This document shows positions 1 to 7,419 of a stretch of DNA of 13,944 bases, one piece after another; position 1 is the first letter of the stretch, and each line of letters begins with the position of its first letter. Source of the stretch: Acetobacteraceae bacterium (GTDB taxonomy: Bacteria > Pseudomonadota > Alphaproteobacteria > Acetobacterales > Acetobacteraceae); contig PLSZ01000312.1 of the NCBI GenBank assembly GCA_003164305.1, forward strand, positions 1 to 13,944. The letters run 5' to 3'. The position numbers were made by a program, and so were the translations under genes. The notes below the pieces were generated by a model. The model was given only the letters and a program-made list of their open reading frames with translations, made no database searches and was not told the origin of the DNA.

Positions 1-737
1 GCAAGTCCACCGTGGCGGTCAATCTGGCGGTTTCGCTGGCGCGGCAAGGTCATAAGGTCGGACTGCTGGACGCCGATATTTACGGACCGAGTTTGCCGCG
101 GATGCTCGGCGTGCAGCGCAAGCCGGAAGTGCGGGACGACAAGATGATCCCGATCCAGGCCTGGGGCCTGTCCTGCATGTCGATCGGCTTCCTGGTGGAC
201 GAGGAAACCCCGATGATCTGGCGCGGCCCCATGGTGATGGGCGCGCTGGAGCAGATGATGGGCCAGGTCAGTTGGGGCGCGCTGGACGTGCTGGTGGTCG
301 ATATGCCGCCGGGGACCGGGGACGCGCAACTGACGATGGCGCAGCGGGTTTCCCTGACCGGCGCGGTGATCGTTTCGACGCCGCAGGATATCGCGCTGCT
401 CGACGCGCGCCGCGGGGTGAAGATGTTCGAAAAGACCCGCGTGCCGGTGCTTGGACTGGTTGAGAACATGAGCTTCTTCTGCTGCCCGAACTGCGGCCAT
501 CGCACCGACATCTTCGGACACGGTGGCGCCCGCGTCGAAGCCGCTCAACTGGGCATTGAGTTTCTGGGCGAGATTCCACTGTTGCTGGAGATTCGCACGG
601 CGTCGGACGCGGGCACGCCGATCGCGGCGGACAGTCCGGACAGCGAGGCGGCCAAAGCCTACGACACGTTGGCCCGGCGGGTTTGGGACAAGGTGCTGAA
701 GCCGGCGGCCGCGGGTCCCCGAATTGTCATCGAATAG
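1..737 (+). CDS. mrp: Mrp/ApbC/NBP35-family iron-sulfur carrier P-loop ATPase, 5'-truncated
   Basis: The gene is cut by the left edge of the window. The first complete codons read K-S-T, the end of a GKST-type P-loop, so the true start, the deviant Walker A lysine and any N-terminal MIP18/DUF59 domain lie outside. The GTG at position 12 is not the start. Numbering from that Lys, DADIYGPS (about 23-30) is the switch I region, VVDMPPGTGD (about 98-107) is the Walker B/switch II segment, and ENMSFFCCPNCG (about 154-165) carries the CxxC (C161, C164) that holds a bridging [4Fe-4S] cluster between two subunits. In this family the dimer carries Fe-S clusters in the cytosol and passes them to apo-enzymes. 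Family membership is clear; the client proteins cannot be read from the sequence. A perfect palindrome follows nine bases after the stop. Confidence 0.95.
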   Translation, partial: KSTVAVNLAVSLARQGHKVGLLDADIYGPSLPRMLGVQRKPEVRDDKMIPIQAWGLSCMSIGFLVDEETPMIWRGPMVMGALEQMMGQVSWGALDVLVVDMPPGTGDAQLTMAQRVSLTGAVIVSTPQDIALLDARRGVKMFEKTRVPVLGLVENMSFFCCPNCGHRTDIFGHGGARVEAAQLGIEFLGEIPLLLEIRTASDAGTPIAADSPDSEAAKAYDTLARRVWDKVLKPAAAGPRIVIE

Positions 738-745
738 ACATCGTC

Positions 746-763
746 CCGCCGCCATGGCGGCGG
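746..763 (+). terminator. Perfect 18-bp GC palindrome after mrp, possible terminator
   Basis: The sequence CCGCCGCCATGGCGGCGG is its own reverse complement and begins nine bases after the mrp stop codon. As RNA it would fold into a 7-bp all-GC stem with a four-base loop. It is not followed by a run of T, so intrinsic termination would be weak. It may instead stabilise the mRNA 3' end or work together with Rho. The position argues for a 3'-end role; the function is inferred. Confidence 0.45.
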
Positions 764-897
764 AACGTTGCAGTTTCCGCTCCGCGTCATATTTGCGTCA
801 TTTGTGCAAGATTTGCCCTTCTCGCGCGGTCTTTTGCTTGAATCCAGGAAGTCGGCACTTTATTCGGTCCTGAGGATCTTTCTTTCAGGAGCCGGGC

Positions 898-1065
898 ATT
901 CTGACGATACTCGCCCTTTGTTCAATCATATTCGCCATCGCCATGGCGGCGTTGTCGCGCCGTGAGAGATTCATGCCACTTGCCTGCCGGCGTCTCACCG
1001 GATCGGCCTTTATCCTGGGCTTCATCCTACTGGGCGTGGCGATCAGCCACTGGCACTTTGGCTGA
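898..1065 (+). CDS. Possible two-helix membrane microprotein (55 aa) with a non-ATG start
   Basis: After an in-frame stop at 871-873 an open frame runs to TGA at 1063-1065. From the ATT at 898 it encodes a first hydrophobic helix (ILTILALCSIIFAIAMAAL), a basic turn (SRRERF then LACRR) and a second helix (SAFILGFILLGVAISHWHF), ending in Gly. That is a helical hairpin with its basic loop on the cytoplasmic side. AGGAG at 887-891 lies six bases before ATT 898 and nine before CTG 901, but no ATG sits there. Internal ATGs at 943 and 973 would give 40 or 30 residues with one helix, and GAGAG (964-968) lies four bases before ATG 973. By my count 40 of 55 codons end in G or C, consistent with coding in this genome. 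I do not recognise the family. It may be a real small protein started at a rare codon, or a gene whose start codon has decayed. Confidence 0.42.
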   Translation: MLTILALCSIIFAIAMAALSRRERFMPLACRRLTGSAFILGFILLGVAISHWHFG

Positions 1066-1140
1066 AGGACCGCCACCACTCCCGTCGGGTGTCGATCGTT
1101 TGTTGATCGAGCCGTACCGACACGCCTCAGGCGGCGGCGT

Positions 1141-2721
1141 TTATTTCACCCGGACATAGCGGAACGGGAAGAAGTCATCCGCCGGTTGCGCGAGTTCGAT
1201 GTTATCTTTGGCCGCCCACACGATGACCTGCTGGTGCAGCGGAATGACGGGCAAATCATGCTGCAGGATTTTCACCGACTCACTGATCATGCCATCGCGC
1301 TTCGCCTGATCCGTTTCGACGCCGATCTTGTCGATCAGCGTGTCCATCGCTGGATTGCTATAGCCTTCGACGTTGACCTCGCCACGGCCGTCGCCTCGGG
1401 TGCCGATCAACGTGTAGAGCGCGTTATGCGCGTCGTAAGTGGCCGGGGTCCAGCCGAGCAGATAAAAATCGGTATCAAGTTTCGGCGGCAATATCTTCGC
1501 GAAGAACTGTGCTTTCGGCTCCGCCGACAAAGCCACCTTGATACCGATGCGGGCGAGCATCGATGTGATCGCGGTACAGATCTGCTCATCCATCACGTAA
1601 CGATCGTTCGGGCAGTCGAAGCCGACACTGAACCCGTCGGGATAGCCCGCTTCGGCCAGTAATTGTTTCGCCTTGGCTGGATCGGGCTTCGGACGGACAT
1701 CGAGCGACGCGTCGTAGCCGTTCACACCCGGCCCCCAAAGCTCCCATGTTGGATGGCCCAGACCGCCCATGACCCGCTGCACGATGGCGGTTTCATCGAT
1801 CGCCAGCGCGAAGGCTTCGCGCACGCGCTGGTCCTTGAACGGGTTCTTGCCCTTAATGTTGGACGTCGGCAATTCGTCGCGCCACACGTCCATTCCGAGG
1901 TAGATCGTGCGTAATTCCGGATTTTGGATCAGCCTGATGCCGGGCGCCTTGCCGATCCGCGCGAGATCCTGCGGCGGCACGTCGTAGATCATGTCCATTT
2001 CGCCCGACAGCAGCGCCGCGACCCGCGTGGCCGCGCTGGAGATGACGTGAAACTCCACCCGGTCGAGGTTATGGATGGGCTTGTCCCACCAGGCCGGATT
2101 CTTCTCGACGACGGTCAGCGAATCCGGCTCCCGCGAGACCAGCTGGAACGGGCCGGTTCCCATCGAATTGCGCACCGCGAAGTTGTCGTCGGTGCCGCCG
2201 ATGATCACCGGCTCCGCGGCATTGTGCGCGAGGCACCATGCCTTCGACATGATCAGGAAGTTGGTTTGTTCTTGCGGGAAAATCGGATCCGGCTTGTTGG
2301 TTTCGAAATCCACCGTCAGGTCGTCGATCTTGCGCGCCTCTTTGACGACCGACAGCGGCGCGCGCATCACTGAACTCTTGGCCAGGATCCGGCCCAGCGA
2401 AAATACCACGTCGTCGGCGGTAAAAGCGGAGCCATCCTGCCATTTTACGTTGGGCCGCAGATGGAAACGCCATACGGTTGGGCTTGTCTGTTCCCACGAC
2501 AGCGCCAAAGCGGGCTCCAGTTGCAGCGCCTGGTTCCGCCGTGCCAGCGGCTCATAGATGTTGGCGAGGAATGAAAGTTGCACGGTTTCCTGGCGCGTGT
2601 ACGGGTCCATCGACCCGGTATCGCCGTTGTTGGCCCAGCGAAAATTGGCGGCGGTCGCGGGGGCGGCGAATATCGGCGCGGCCAGCAGAGCGGCCAACGC
2701 AAAGAACCGCGGCATTTTCAT
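1141..2721 (-). CDS. ABC transporter periplasmic solute-binding protein, family 5 (peptide/nickel/opine type)
   Basis: A 526-residue extracytoplasmic solute-binding protein. Residues 1-24 form a Sec signal peptide (MKMPR, a hydrophobic core FFALAALLAAPIFA, then a probable cut at ATA|AN). The mature N-terminus has the SBP_bac_5 layout: NIYEPLARRN (about 54-63), then WRFHLRPNVKWQDGSAFTAD (about 84-103), the family signature. KPDPAKAKQLLAEAGYPDGF lies in the C-terminal half, and the length matches DppA/OppA-type proteins. These proteins capture peptides, metal complexes or sugars outside the inner membrane and deliver them to an ABC permease. No permease or ATPase gene is adjacent, so this is an orphan binding protein or its partners are elsewhere; the ligand is unknown. 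Start choice: GGAG lies 10 bases before the ATG ending at 2721, but only one base before the alternative ATG at 2730, so the shorter form is preferred. Confidence 0.93.
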   Translation of the reverse strand: MKMPRFFALAALLAAPIFAAPATAANFRWANNGDTGSMDPYTRQETVQLSFLANIYEPLARRNQALQLEPALALSWEQTSPTVWRFHLRPNVKWQDGSAFTADDVVFSLGRILAKSSVMRAPLSVVKEARKIDDLTVDFETNKPDPIFPQEQTNFLIMSKAWCLAHNAAEPVIIGGTDDNFAVRNSMGTGPFQLVSREPDSLTVVEKNPAWWDKPIHNLDRVEFHVISSAATRVAALLSGEMDMIYDVPPQDLARIGKAPGIRLIQNPELRTIYLGMDVWRDELPTSNIKGKNPFKDQRVREAFALAIDETAIVQRVMGGLGHPTWELWGPGVNGYDASLDVRPKPDPAKAKQLLAEAGYPDGFSVGFDCPNDRYVMDEQICTAITSMLARIGIKVALSAEPKAQFFAKILPPKLDTDFYLLGWTPATYDAHNALYTLIGTRGDGRGEVNVEGYSNPAMDTLIDKIGVETDQAKRDGMISESVKILQHDLPVIPLHQQVIVWAAKDNIELAQPADDFFPFRYVRVK

Positions 2722-2794
2722 CGCTGACATTCTCCAGGATAATTTCCGGCGTTACGATACGTCACACGGGTAGCCCTGACGAGAGGCAATGGTC
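2722..2794. promoter_or_regulatory. Divergent intergenic region between the solute-binding protein and pncA
   Basis: The two genes start back to back within about 73 bases, so both promoters, or at least their cores, should sit here or inside the flanking 5' ends. Ribosome binding sites are visible for both genes: GAGAGG at 2781-2786 for pncA and GGAGA (complement of 2731-2735) for the binding protein. On the minus strand GTGACG followed 15 bases later by AATTAT is the best -35/-10-like pair, and it is weak. No clear operator palindrome is visible. Confidence 0.35.
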
Positions 2795-3448
2795 ATGAAA
2801 TTCGATTCCTCCACCAGCATTTTCGGCCTGATCGACGTGCAGCCGACATTCATGCCCGGCGGCGGTCTTCCGGTCCCGGACGGCGATCACATCGTACCCG
2901 TCATCAACCGCCTGTTGCCGCTGTTCGAGCACGCGTTCGCGACGCAAGACTGGCATAAACCGAAACACCTTTCGTTTGCCAGCGCGCATCCCGGCCGCGC
3001 GCCGTACGAGTCGATCGAATTGCCTTACGGCCCGCAAATCCTATGGCCAGATCACGCGATCGCCGGTAGCCAGGAAGCGATGATCCACCCGGACATCGAC
3101 CAATCTCGCATAGAGGTCGTCATTCGCAAAGGCTGCCGAACCGCGCTGGACAGTTATTCGGCGTTCTATGAGAACGACCACGTGACGGCGACGGGACTGG
3201 ACGGCTGGCTGCGTCAGCGCGGCTTTAAGGAATTGGTTTTATGTGGTCTCGCCACGGATTTTTGCGTCGCATGGTCCGCCGAGGATGCCGCCCGGCTTGG
3301 TTACGGGGTGACGATCGTTGAGGATGCTTGCCGTGCTATCGCGTTGCCGACCGTACAAAATCGTACGACATTGGATGACGCGCGGGATCGGCTGACCGCT
3401 CTGGGCGTACGGTTCGTCGATAGCCGGGAGCTAGCGATCGCCTGCTAA
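2795..3448 (+). CDS. pncA: Nicotinamidase/pyrazinamidase
   Basis: A 217-residue isochorismatase-fold cysteine hydrolase that converts nicotinamide to nicotinate and ammonia, feeding the Preiss-Handler route of NAD salvage in the cytosol. The full active site is visible: catalytic Asp14 in LIDVQPTF followed by the GGGLPV strand, Lys112 in VIRKG, and nucleophile Cys157 in GLATDFCV. The metal-binding residues are Asp52 and His54 (TQDWH) and His87 in WPDHA, with His58 nearby. The FASAHPG segment and the length match bacterial PncA. Start choice: GAGAGG at 2781-2786 is eight bases before ATG 2795 but only two before ATG 2789, so the later ATG is preferred. It is divergent from the solute-binding protein gene and 95 bases upstream of the alcohol dehydrogenase. 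That gap shows no strong terminator, so read-through into the downstream cluster is possible. Confidence 0.95.
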   Translation: MKFDSSTSIFGLIDVQPTFMPGGGLPVPDGDHIVPVINRLLPLFEHAFATQDWHKPKHLSFASAHPGRAPYESIELPYGPQILWPDHAIAGSQEAMIHPDIDQSRIEVVIRKGCRTALDSYSAFYENDHVTATGLDGWLRQRGFKELVLCGLATDFCVAWSAEDAARLGYGVTIVEDACRAIALPTVQNRTTLDDARDRLTALGVRFVDSRELAIAC

Positions 3449-3543
3449 GACCTTGCCGGCTAAGGCTTCGGCGTGGTCAAACGCCCGGCGGGGTCAAAAG
3501 CGAGACGCGGGGAGGCCCTCGAGGCCGTGAGGAGCATGCGACG

Positions 3544-4674
3544 ATGAAGATGAAGGCGGCGGTGATGCGCGTGCAGGGCAGGCCCCGGCCCTACGCCGAG
3601 AGCCTCCCGATGACCATCGAAACCGTGGACCTCGATCCGCCTGGTCCGGGCGAGGTACTTTATAAAATTATCGGTGCCGGACTCTGCCACTCCGATCTGT
3701 CGACCATCGAGAACCTGCGCCCCCGCAAACTGCCCACCATTCCCGGGCATGAAGCGGCGGGCATTGTCGAGGAAGTCGGCGCCGGCGTGACCGGTTTGAA
3801 ACCGGGCGATCATGTCGTGTCGATGTTCGTCTCAAGCTGCGGCGATTGCCGGTATTGCAACAACGGGCGGCCCAACCTTTGCCAGAGTTCCTCGACCGCG
3901 CGCGCCGAGGGAACCTTGGTGTCAGGCGCCCGGCGTTTGTCGCTGAACGGCGAACCATTGCACCACTACAGCGGGTTGTCGGTGTTCGCTCAATACGCGG
4001 TGGTATCGCAGGCGGCGCTGATCAAAATCCCTGATGATGTGCCGCTTGAGGACGCGACGATTTTCGGCTGCGCGGTGGTCACCGGTGTTGGCGCGGTACT
4101 CAATACAGCGCAGGTTCCACCCGGCGCGCGGATGGCGGTGGTTGGATTGGGTGGCGTGGGCATGAACGCGCTGATGGCGGGCGTGGTCGCCGGGGCGGAA
4201 CGCATTGTCGCCGTCGATCTCAACGCCGACAAATTGCGTCTGGCGAAAGAACTTGGCGCGACCGATACATTCCTCGCCGGGAACGCGGACGTGGTCGAGG
4301 AAATCAGGTCGGCCACGGATGGTGGACTGGACTACGTGATCGAAACGGCGGGCGCGATTCCGGCGATGAACCTGGCGTACGCGATCGCCGCACGGGGCGG
4401 CATGATCGTCAGCGCCGGCTTACCCGCGATCAACGCGACGTTCGCGTTTCCGCACGCCGCGCTGGTGACGGATGAAAAGACGATCCGCGGCAGCTACATG
4501 GGGAGTTGCGTGCCGAAGCGCGACATTCCTCGCTTCATCGCCTTGTACCAGCGTGGCAAATTGCCGGTGCAAAAATTGCGTTCCGGGTTTGTGACGTTCG
4601 ATCAGATCAACGAGGGCTTCGACCGGCTCGCGGACGGCGCGGTGCTGCGCCAGGTGCTGCGACCGCACGCATGA
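3544..4674 (+). CDS. Zinc-dependent alcohol dehydrogenase (medium-chain, NAD-preferring)
   Basis: A 376-residue medium-chain dehydrogenase that interconverts an alcohol and an aldehyde or ketone with NAD. The catalytic zinc ligands are Cys48 (GLCHSD), His69 with Glu70 (GHEAAGIVEEVG) and Cys176 (IFGCAVVTG). The structural zinc site is complete: Cys99, Cys102, Cys105 and Cys113 in CGDCRYCNNGRPNLC. The Rossmann motif GLGGVG is at 201-206, and Asp225 at the end of the next strand (IVAVDLN) predicts NAD rather than NADP. The extra segment after the structural zinc and the SVFAQYAVV motif place it with class I/III-like enzymes, including glutathione- and mycothiol-linked relatives; the real substrate cannot be read. 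AGGAG at 3530-3534 is nine bases before the chosen ATG. The stop overlaps the next start as ATGA, implying coupled translation with the epimerase. Confidence 0.93.
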   Translation: MKMKAAVMRVQGRPRPYAESLPMTIETVDLDPPGPGEVLYKIIGAGLCHSDLSTIENLRPRKLPTIPGHEAAGIVEEVGAGVTGLKPGDHVVSMFVSSCGDCRYCNNGRPNLCQSSSTARAEGTLVSGARRLSLNGEPLHHYSGLSVFAQYAVVSQAALIKIPDDVPLEDATIFGCAVVTGVGAVLNTAQVPPGARMAVVGLGGVGMNALMAGVVAGAERIVAVDLNADKLRLAKELGATDTFLAGNADVVEEIRSATDGGLDYVIETAGAIPAMNLAYAIAARGGMIVSAGLPAINATFAFPHAALVTDEKTIRGSYMGSCVPKRDIPRFIALYQRGKLPVQKLRSGFVTFDQINEGFDRLADGAVLRQVLRPHA

Positions 4675-5612
4675 GTCTTTACCTCGTCACTGGCGGCGCG
4701 GGGTTCATCGGTTCGCATCTGTGCGATGCGCTGATCGCGCGCGGCGACAGTGTGCGGGTGCTCGACGATCTCTCCACCGGGCGACGCGCGAACCTGCCGG
4801 AGGGCGTTGAACTGGTGGTCGGCGACATCGCCGATGCCGACACGGCTTTTTCCGTCACCGAGGGCGTTGACGGCTGCTTTCATCTGGCGGCGATCGCATC
4901 GGTCGAGCGCGGGGTGAATGACTGGCTTGGCACGCACCGCGCGAATCTGACAGGCACCATCACGATCTTCGACGCCATCCGCCGGCATGGCACCAAGGTG
5001 CCCGTCGTCTATGCGTCCTCGGCGGCGGTGTATGGCGATTGCCAGACGATTCCGATCCCGGAGACCGCGGAATGCCGGCCGCTGTCGGCCTATGGCGCCG
5101 ACAAGTACGGGTGTGAATTGCACGCGGTCACCGCCAGCCACGTGCACGGCATCCCGACGGTGGGCCTGCGTTTCTTCAACGTGTACGGCCCGCGGCAGGA
5201 TCCGAAATCGCCGTACTCAGGCGTGATCTCGATCTTTTGCGAACGCATCATGCAAGGCGAACCGATCGCCATTTACGGCGATGGCGCGCAAACCCGCGAT
5301 TTCGTCCATGTCAGCGACGTCGTCGCCGCGTTGCTCGCCGGCATGCGGCTGCGTCCCGACGAGGCCTCGGTATTCAATGTCTGCACCGGGGAGGCGACGT
5401 CGGTCATCGAACTGGCGCGCGTCATTGGCGAACTCGCCGGCAAAAACCCCGACGCGCGGCACATGCCACCCAGAGCGGGTGAGATCAGGCGGTCTTTGGG
5501 CAATCCCGCGGCGATGCGGCGCGCTTTGGGCCTCGGGGAGATGGTTCGCCTGCGAGACGGTCTCGCGACGGTGTCGCGACAGTCCGCCGCATCCCGCCGG
5601 GCGCCCCCGTGA
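4671..5612 (+). CDS. NAD-dependent epimerase/dehydratase (extended SDR, UDP-sugar 4-epimerase-like)
   Basis: A 313-residue extended short-chain dehydrogenase, a class that acts on nucleotide sugars in the cytosol (4-epimerisation, 4,6-dehydration or decarboxylation). Visible are the NAD motif GGAGFIGS (8-15), acidic Asp32 ending the second strand (VLDDLSTG), the HLAA segment (71-74), the active-site serines in YASSAAVYGD (Ser116/117), and the catalytic Tyr141-x-x-x-Lys145 in AYGADK. LRFFNVYGPRQDP and YGDGAQTRDFVHVSD are typical of GalE/WbpP-like NDP-sugar enzymes. An upstream in-frame extension to 4506 exists, but it would lie inside the dehydrogenase gene. The ATG at 4671, overlapping that gene's stop as ATGA, aligns exactly with the Rossmann strand, so it is chosen. 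The 3' end overlaps the DUF218 gene by four bases. GalE-type epimerase is the default; other NDP-sugar activities are possible. Confidence 0.92.
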   Translation: MSLYLVTGGAGFIGSHLCDALIARGDSVRVLDDLSTGRRANLPEGVELVVGDIADADTAFSVTEGVDGCFHLAAIASVERGVNDWLGTHRANLTGTITIFDAIRRHGTKVPVVYASSAAVYGDCQTIPIPETAECRPLSAYGADKYGCELHAVTASHVHGIPTVGLRFFNVYGPRQDPKSPYSGVISIFCERIMQGEPIAIYGDGAQTRDFVHVSDVVAALLAGMRLRPDEASVFNVCTGEATSVIELARVIGELAGKNPDARHMPPRAGEIRRSLGNPAAMRRALGLGEMVRLRDGLATVSRQSAASRRAPP

Positions 5613-6343
5613 TCAAGCATCTGCTGGAGATCTTCGCGCTACCACCGGTGTGCTTTCTTTATCTGGCGATTCTCGGCTTCGTCCTGGCTCGGCGCTGGCG
5701 CTGCTTCGGGCGGACGCTGTTGAGCATTGGCCTGATCGGCCTGACGGTGTTGTCGCTGCCCGCCGTGGCTGGTTCGCTGATCATCGCGCTGGAACGGAAC
5801 CTGCCCGTGACGCCGCCGGCGAACGCGATGCCTCAGGCGATCGTCATTCTGGGCGGCGACATGATGCGCACCTCAGATCCTCCCTTCGTGCTTCCTGGGC
5901 TTTTGACCTTGGATCGGCTGCGGGCTGGCGCGGCATTGCGGCGGAGGACCGGCCTGCCGGTTCTGGTGACCGGCGGGGTCGTCCAGGTCGATCGCCCGCC
6001 CATCGCGCGCGTGATGGCCGACAGTCTGCGCGACGATTTTCAGGTGCCGGTCGAATGGGTCGAGGATGCCTCGGCCGATACCTGGCAGAACGCGAGCCTC
6101 AGCGCGGCGATTTTGAAGAAGCAGGGAATTCGTTCTGTTTACGTCGTGACTCAGGCCTGGCACATGCCGCGCGCGATCGTCGCGTTCCGAAACGCCGGGC
6201 TGATCGTCACGGCGGTGCCGACCTCGGTCAATCCGCCGTTGGATTTGTGGCTGTCGGATTTCCTGCCGCACGCATCGGCCTGGGGACTGAGCTTCTTCGC
6301 GCTGCATGAGTGGATCGGTTACGCGTGGTATGCCTTCCACTGA
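5609..6343 (+). CDS. YdcF/ElyC/SanA-family DUF218 membrane protein
   Basis: A 244-residue protein with two N-terminal membrane segments (about 12-29 and 37-60) followed by a DUF218 domain. The domain motifs are present in order: AIVILGGD (77-84), VTGGV (120-124), the ED..AD.W.NA segment (152-162), VVTQAWHMPRA (179-189) and LHEWIGYAWY (232-241). Family members such as SanA and ElyC are linked to envelope integrity and peptidoglycan or lipid-carrier metabolism, and YdcF binds S-adenosylmethionine; no reaction is firmly established. The start is GTG at 5609, overlapping the epimerase stop as GTGA. Its place between a sugar epimerase and an acyltransferase supports a cell-envelope role, which is an inference. 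The domain would face the periplasm if the two helices form a simple hairpin with the N-terminus outside. The family call is secure. Confidence 0.9.
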   Translation: MIKHLLEIFALPPVCFLYLAILGFVLARRWRCFGRTLLSIGLIGLTVLSLPAVAGSLIIALERNLPVTPPANAMPQAIVILGGDMMRTSDPPFVLPGLLTLDRLRAGAALRRRTGLPVLVTGGVVQVDRPPIARVMADSLRDDFQVPVEWVEDASADTWQNASLSAAILKKQGIRSVYVVTQAWHMPRAIVAFRNAGLIVTAVPTSVNPPLDLWLSDFLPHASAWGLSFFALHEWIGYAWYAFH

Positions 6344-7376
6344 GCAAGCCACGCGGGTTGAAGTGTTCGATAGCCTGGACGCTCTGCCGGACGACGCCGC
6401 GCCGTTATTCACTGTCTCCCGCACGTTCTTTTCGACGCGAGCGTGGTGGGAGACGGTGCTGGCGCACGCCATGCCGCCGCACGCCGCCCCGCGTTTATTG
6501 CTGGTCCGCGTGGACGGCGTGGCGAGCGGGTTGTTTCCCATGCTGATGGATCCGGATTTTCGCGCGCTGACCACGCCGTACACCTGCCTTTATGAACCAC
6601 TGGTCGCTGAAGGCGCGGACCGGGCGGCGGTCTTCGCGGCGTTCGCGGGGTATTGCCGACGGTTCGCCACCACCCGGCTGGACGCGCTGGACCATGCGCT
6701 CGCCGGCGAGTTTGTCATCGGTGCGAGGCACGCCGGCCTTGCCGTCGCCCGGTTCGATCATTTCGGCAACTGGCATGAGGACGTCTCGGGACTGGATTGG
6801 ACCGGGTGGTTGGCGCGGCGTCCTGGCGCATTGCGCGAAACCATCCGGCGGCGCACGCGACGCGCGGAACGGCTGGCCGGCGCGCGATTTCAGATGTTTT
6901 GTGACCAGAACGACCTGGAGGCTGGCATCACGGCGTTCGAAGCGGTCTACGCGCGAAGTTGGAAGGACCCGGAGCCATTTCCTCAGGTGAACCCCGCGCA
7001 AATCCGCGCCGCGGCGTCTCTGGGCCTGGCGCGTCTGGGGGTCTGGTGGATAGACGGGATCGCCGCTGCCGCGCAGTTCTGGTTCGTCGAACATGGCCAG
7101 GCGACAGTGCTGAAACTGGCGCATGACGAGGCCTTCAAGGCGCACTCGCCCGGCACCGTGCTGACCGCCTGGATGATCCGCCACATGATCCAGCGGGAAC
7201 AGGTGACGGCACTGGATTTTGGCCGCGGCGACGATCCGTACAAGCAAGGCTGGGTCGCCGATCGCCGGCAACGGATCGGCCTGTTGCTGATCAATCCGCG
7301 GAAGCCGGCGGGCATGGTCGCTCTGGCGCGGCACGGGATGGGCCGGATTAAGGCGCGGCTTCGCCGTGGCGGATGA
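6306..7376 (+). CDS. GNAT-fold acyltransferase, CelD/BcsL (Acetyltransf_6, FemAB-related) family
   Basis: A 356-residue protein of the CelD/BcsL group, tandem GNAT-like domains related to FemAB aminoacyl transferases. Support comes from the C-terminal half: VWWIDGIAAAAQFWFV (about 246-261), KAHSPGTVL (278-286, the SPG typical of the group) and LDFGRGDDPYKQGW (303-316), the hallmark D-F-G-x-G...YK..W. A basic stretch (RETIRRRTRRAERL, 177-190) sits in the middle, as in many relatives. Members are found in polysaccharide and capsule loci and are thought to acylate sugars or lipid-linked glycans; the donor here is unknown. There are no membrane helices. ATG 6306 overlaps the DUF218 gene by 38 bases. 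ATG 6330 would overlap by 14, and neither has a clear Shine-Dalgarno, so translation probably depends on the upstream gene. The domain begins near residue 21 and fits either start. Confidence 0.85.
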   Translation: MSGSVTRGMPSTEQATRVEVFDSLDALPDDAAPLFTVSRTFFSTRAWWETVLAHAMPPHAAPRLLLVRVDGVASGLFPMLMDPDFRALTTPYTCLYEPLVAEGADRAAVFAAFAGYCRRFATTRLDALDHALAGEFVIGARHAGLAVARFDHFGNWHEDVSGLDWTGWLARRPGALRETIRRRTRRAERLAGARFQMFCDQNDLEAGITAFEAVYARSWKDPEPFPQVNPAQIRAAASLGLARLGVWWIDGIAAAAQFWFVEHGQATVLKLAHDEAFKAHSPGTVLTAWMIRHMIQREQVTALDFGRGDDPYKQGWVADRRQRIGLLLINPRKPAGMVALARHGMGRIKARLRRGG

Positions 7377-7406
7377 GCGTGCCATGATCGCGCCCTCGTC
7401 CGAACC

Positions 7407-7412
7407 AGGAGA
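7407..7412 (+). promoter_or_regulatory. Ribosome binding site of the CoA-transferase gene
   Basis: AGGAGA lies seven bases before the ATG at 7420. This settles the start: in-frame GTG 7366 and ATG 7384 upstream have no comparable site and would add residues before the conserved N-terminus. A four-codon frame (ATG 7373 to TGA 7387) overlaps the end of the preceding gene and may be chance. Confidence 0.75.
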
Positions 7413-7419
7413 TTTCACC

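Larger units (their letters stand above)
738..1140. other. 403-base spacer between mrp and the solute-binding protein gene
   Basis: This spacer holds the palindrome at 746-763 and the microprotein frame at 898-1065. TTGAAT at 838-843 followed 17 bases later by TATTCG at 861-866 is a weak candidate promoter for the microprotein; I give it little weight. Between 1066 and 1140 I see nothing convincing: no strong hairpin with a T-run for the converging solute-binding protein gene, and no tRNA fold. Confidence 0.4.

Noticed and set aside
940..951. Twelve-base direct repeat GCCATGGCGGCG shared with the palindrome at 751-762
   Set aside because: Short GC-rich words of this sort recur often here; inside the microprotein frame it is explained by Ala-Met-Ala-Ala codons.
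1186..2557. Several open frames of 80-160 codons on the plus strand opposite the solute-binding protein gene
   Set aside because: They are frame shadows of a GC-rich coding region: Arg/His-rich, no domain motifs, no ribosome binding sites, and the minus-strand product is unmistakable.
2725..2758. Possible plus-strand promoter for pncA (TTCTCC, 17 bases, TACGAT)
   Set aside because: The -35 hexamer barely resembles consensus, and the weak match is expected by chance.
4506..4670. Upstream extension of the epimerase frame
   Set aside because: It lies inside the dehydrogenase gene, has no homology to the SDR fold, and the ATG at 4671 directly precedes the first Rossmann strand.
5281..6309. A 342-codon frame overlapping the epimerase and DUF218 genes
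   Set aside because: It is extremely Arg/Ala/Gly-rich with no motif and spans two genes that have clear family motifs in other frames.
7373..7387. Four-codon frame (M-S-V-P) overlapping the end of the acyltransferase gene
   Set aside because: Too short to support, no ribosome binding site; a chance product of an ATGA overlap.
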